Part shown: one piece after another, positions 61,520-64,000 of the stretch
Position numbering within the stretch: the first letter of the stretch is position 1
Layout of the letters: each line of letters starts with the position of its first letter
Assembly: GCA_963590525.1 (NCBI GenBank)
Contig: CAVAPV010000004.1
Location: 1-64,000, forward strand
Length of the DNA stretch: 64,000 nt
Source: W2P13-069 sp963590525
GTDB lineage: Bacteria; Actinomycetota; Coriobacteriia; Coriobacteriales; QAMH01
Reading direction: 5' to 3'
Translations under genes and position numbers: made by a program
The notes under the pieces: model-generated
The model's input: only the letters and a program-made list of their open reading frames with translations
Database searches by the model: none
Told to the model about the DNA's origin: nothing

Positions 61520-63637
61520 ATGAGCACGACAACACGCAAGACAAACGCAGCAGAACGTCAGATAAAGCTCGCGCTCTACGTTAAAGCGCACGGCCCCGTC
61601 ACGCGCTTCCAGATCCAAACAGCTCTTGCCGATTATGCGCCCACTGCCAAAAGAGATGCCGCCGCACGCAAACGCGCGGAGGCGTCGTCGCGCAGGCGCT
61701 TTGAAAGAGACAAGGCTGCTTTGGCGGATGCCGGCATCATATTAGATGCAAACAGCAACGGCTTGTACTGCATCCTACCCGCAGACAACAAAGACCTAAA
61801 CGCATTAGAAACAGGCAGCACGCAGGCATCCTTTTTGCGCGTCGCCTGCACCGCTTTGCTCCAAGACCCAGATTTCTCGGATGGTGCAACCCTAAGACAA
61901 GCGATGGCAAAGCTCAGCGACCAACTTGAGATTCCAGATGCGCTGCCCTGGGCAGACCAAGACGCAATGGACGCTCTCAGGCCCAGCACCGTACCAGAGC
62001 AGGGCACCCGGCACAAAGCTAGATGCGCCCTTGCAACCAGCAAGCTGTTGAGCTTTGAATACGCAGACGCCAGCGGCAAAGTCACCCAAAGAGAGGTAGA
62101 GCCCATAGGCTTCTACACGGCAAACGGCCACGAGTACTTGGCGGCATGGGACAGATCCAAGCAGGCCCGCCGACGTTTTAGGCTCGACAGGATGGGGCAT
62201 GTCAAAGTCAACGAAAGCGGCCGAGGCAAACAAGACTTTGATCCGCATGAGTTTGATCCAGCGCAATGGCAGGTTCTGGATTTTCAGATAGGCGACAACG
62301 CAATCCAAGCGGTCGTGCGCATATCCCCCTGCGCTCTTTGGCAGGCACGCAATCTATGCAGTGCATACGGCAAGATAGCCAAAGAGCCTATCGGCACAGA
62401 AACATGGCAGGTAACCTGCGCAGATGTCAAGAAACTTGCGTCTTGGTGCATCGCCAACGGGCCGGGGCTTGTACCCATCCACCCCCAAGAAGCGGCGGAT
62501 GCCTATAGGCAGCTCGTAGACGAAGCATCGCTGTGGGCTGCAAACAACGGCGATGGAGACAACGCCGGCACGCAAACAGAGCAGGCGGATGCAGGCATGC
62601 ATCTCGCGGGACAAGCTGCTGCAGTTGGTGGTCAAGAAGAGCAGGCAGAGCTCTTTATATATGACGAGTCCCAAGAAGCGCAGATACAAGAGAGCCCGCT
62701 TGCCCTGGAGCTTGCAGGCTGGGCAGACGAGCTGGCGGCAAAGTATCTTGCAGCAGACGCAAAGGACGCGAGCTTGGGCAACCAGACGCTTGGAGACGAT
62801 TCCCTCCTCTTTGCAGTGCTTGCGCTGCTGGAGCAAGCAGGCGCCGTCTCCATCCCTCAGGCAGCCCAGTTCTTAGACGTGAGCGAGTCCAAGGTCTACA
62901 AAGCGCTCGAATCCCTCGCCTTTTGCTACGACGCTGCATGCGACACACGCATAACACTTGGGGATGCGGGATGCGCATATGCGTCGCTCGACCAGACCAC
63001 AGGCTTGCGGCCTTCTTTGACCAAGGCAGAACTAGAGGCTTTAGCAAAGGCGGCAGAGACCTTCACATCGGGCTCAATAGTCCGAGCCGTATCGGCAGCA
63101 TGCCTGCAAGAGCAAGACACGTGCATTCAAATCGATTACTGGAAAGAAGGATCCCCTGCCCCTCAGCCGCGCGCTATCAACCCGCAAACCATCGTCGTGC
63201 GCGACGGACACGCTTATCTGCAGGCATGGTGCTACAGCGCGCAAGCTCAGCGCTTGTTTAGATTGGACCGGATTATCTCCGTCTGCGATGCAGACGAGAT
63301 CAAGAGCATAGGCGGCGGGCAAACAAGCGCCCTGCAGGGCAAAGCGCATCGTCAAAGCTCCAGCGCGGGGCATGCAAACATCACGACGCAGATCAAAGCG
63401 CGCGTGGCCTTTGCAGACGGAGTTCCTATTCCATCATGGCCAAGGATCTCCAAACCCAAGAAGCCCTCAGCAGATGGAGTTGCCTACTACATCGTCCCAT
63501 GGTTTGGGAGCCTTTGGTTGCCCAAGCAGCTGGCAAGCTACGGCGCAAGCATCACGCGCATTGACCCTCATGAGCTTGCGCAAGCAACAGGTGATTATGC
63601 CTTGAGTCTCAAAGAGCAGGAGGGCGCAGGGCAATAA
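61520..63637 (+). CDS. PafBC-like fused WYL transcriptional regulator
   Basis: This 705-residue protein contains two tandem units, each with a winged-helix part and a WYL domain. The first WYL (about 165-235) ends in GHEYLAAWDRSKQARRRFRLDRM and the second in GHAYLQAWCYSAQAQRLFRLDRI. This is the arrangement of actinobacterial PafB and PafC, which form a DNA-damage regulator independent of LexA; the two are fused here as in some actinobacteria. A low-complexity Ala/Gln/Glu linker (about 340-410) joins the units. The ligand of WYL domains may be single-stranded DNA. The ribosome site is weak (GGAGCAC), 33 bases past the -10. Confidence 0.78.
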   Translation: MSTTTRKTNAAERQIKLALYVKAHGPVTRFQIQTALADYAPTAKRDAAARKRAEASSRRRFERDKAALADAGIILDANSNGLYCILPADNKDLNALETGSTQASFLRVACTALLQDPDFSDGATLRQAMAKLSDQLEIPDALPWADQDAMDALRPSTVPEQGTRHKARCALATSKLLSFEYADASGKVTQREVEPIGFYTANGHEYLAAWDRSKQARRRFRLDRMGHVKVNESGRGKQDFDPHEFDPAQWQVLDFQIGDNAIQAVVRISPCALWQARNLCSAYGKIAKEPIGTETWQVTCADVKKLASWCIANGPGLVPIHPQEAADAYRQLVDEASLWAANNGDGDNAGTQTEQADAGMHLAGQAAAVGGQEEQAELFIYDESQEAQIQESPLALELAGWADELAAKYLAADAKDASLGNQTLGDDSLLFAVLALLEQAGAVSIPQAAQFLDVSESKVYKALESLAFCYDAACDTRITLGDAGCAYASLDQTTGLRPSLTKAELEALAKAAETFTSGSIVRAVSAACLQEQDTCIQIDYWKEGSPAPQPRAINPQTIVVRDGHAYLQAWCYSAQAQRLFRLDRIISVCDADEIKSIGGGQTSALQGKAHRQSSSAGHANITTQIKARVAFADGVPIPSWPRISKPKKPSADGVAYYIVPWFGSLWLPKQLASYGASITRIDPHELAQATGDYALSLKEQEGAGQ

Positions 63638-63672
63638 GGCAACGCAGTCATCAGCTCTCTGCGATGTTGCGC

Positions 63673-63703
63673 GACCTAGCGGGCGAGCAATGCTCGCTAG
63701 GTC
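63673..63703. terminator. hairpin between convergent genes
   Basis: GACCTAGC (63673-63680) pairs with GCTAGGTC (63696-63703), with an inner GAGC/GCTC helix. No long T run is seen, but its location between convergent genes fits a bidirectional terminator. Confidence 0.55.
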
Positions 63704-63721
63704 ACATGCGGCGGCGATTGC

Positions 63722-64000
63722 TTACTTGCTGGGATAAAACGGGCATTCTTCCTTGAGGCATTCCGCATTGCGATTAAAGAAGCCGCAGGTTACATCCTGC
63801 GGAAGCTCCATCTCGATGCCATGCAGCTCTTTGGCATAGGCCACGCCTTCCAAAATGGCCGTAAAGCCCGTGCGCTTGCAGCAGCGCGGGCCGCCCAGAT
63901 CGGCCAACTTGCCCAGTACACGCGAAGTCAGACGTTGCGTCTGGGCCCAAGGCTCGCGGGTCATGGGCGTGGAGCCACTCACGATGCTCCACCACTGGCC
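63722..64000 (-). CDS. DUF5714 protein, C-terminal part (runs off window)
   Basis: The open frame continues to the last base, so the start lies outside. The visible 92 residues have the DUF5714 pattern: GSTPMTREPWAQTQRLTSR, GGPRCCKRTGFTAILEG, a spacer, then TCGFFNRNAECLKEECPF with paired cysteines. Six cysteines suggest metal or cluster binding; the role is unknown. An in-frame GTG at 63982 exists but is unlikely to be the true start. Confidence 0.7.
   Translation of the reverse strand, partial: GQWWSIVSGSTPMTREPWAQTQRLTSRVLGKLADLGGPRCCKRTGFTAILEGVAYAKELHGIEMELPQDVTCGFFNRNAECLKEECPFYPSK

Overview
The window is a chromosomal stretch from an anaerobic, high-GC Gram-positive bacterium, most likely a member of the Coriobacteriia (Actinomycetota). 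This is inferred from gene content: a fused PafBC-type WYL regulator, a giant 2-hydroxyacyl-CoA-dehydratase-activase protein beside a PFL-family (DUF711) protein, tungsten-type aldehyde oxidoreductase genes, several Tat-type leaders, BspA-like and B-repeat surface proteins, and a Tad pilus locus without a secretin. No phage, IS element or CRISPR array was seen, and only one tRNA (Glu, UUC).

Layout. 0-5 kb: an aldehyde:ferredoxin oxidoreductase faces a polyferredoxin and a molybdopterin oxidoreductase that is broken and runs out of frame into the tail of a YdhW-like gene. 5-8 kb: Fic protein, flavin split-barrel protein, YczE-type membrane protein and a HigBA-like toxin-antitoxin pair whose toxin frame does not stop. 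8-11 kb: a large surface protein interrupted at a run of nine C (a likely phase-variation switch, here OFF). 11-21 kb: TrpXYZ-type ABC transporter, MFS exporter, HxlR regulator with a perfect palindrome, alanine/glycine symporter, BaiN-type flavoprotein and asd. 21-32 kb: the 1484-residue activase protein, PFL-family protein, a candidate structured RNA, purH, a DUF151 nuclease and a purine nucleoside phosphorylase.

33-45 kb: tRNA-Glu, then one same-strand block for a Tad/Flp pilus: prepilin peptidase, Flp-like pilin, three TadE/F/G-type pseudopilins, CpaB, the CpaF ATPase, TadB and TadC. It is followed immediately by a 1010-residue secreted B-repeat protein with a Ser-Asp tract and a leucine-rich-repeat surface protein. 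No CpaE/TadZ, secretin or sortase signal was seen. 45-54 kb: serC, a 3-hydroxyacyl-CoA dehydrogenase behind a 14-copy heptamer repeat, long-form hpf, a solute-binding lipoprotein preceded by a well-folded candidate ncRNA, a Tat lipoprotein, a TSCPD protein and purB. 54-64 kb: a ferric-reductase-like membrane protein, an M28-like membrane protein lacking the catalytic Glu pair, an ABC ATPase, a hairpin-rich spacer, typA, the PafBC fusion with a palindrome between its -35 and -10 boxes, and the end of a DUF5714 protein running off the window.

The strongest leads are the poly-C switch in the surface protein, the candidate ncRNA at 49274-49556, the second candidate RNA at 28446-28620, the Tad locus with its two appended surface proteins, the heptamer tandem repeat and the PafBC promoter. 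All names are from reading motifs by eye; no database search was possible.
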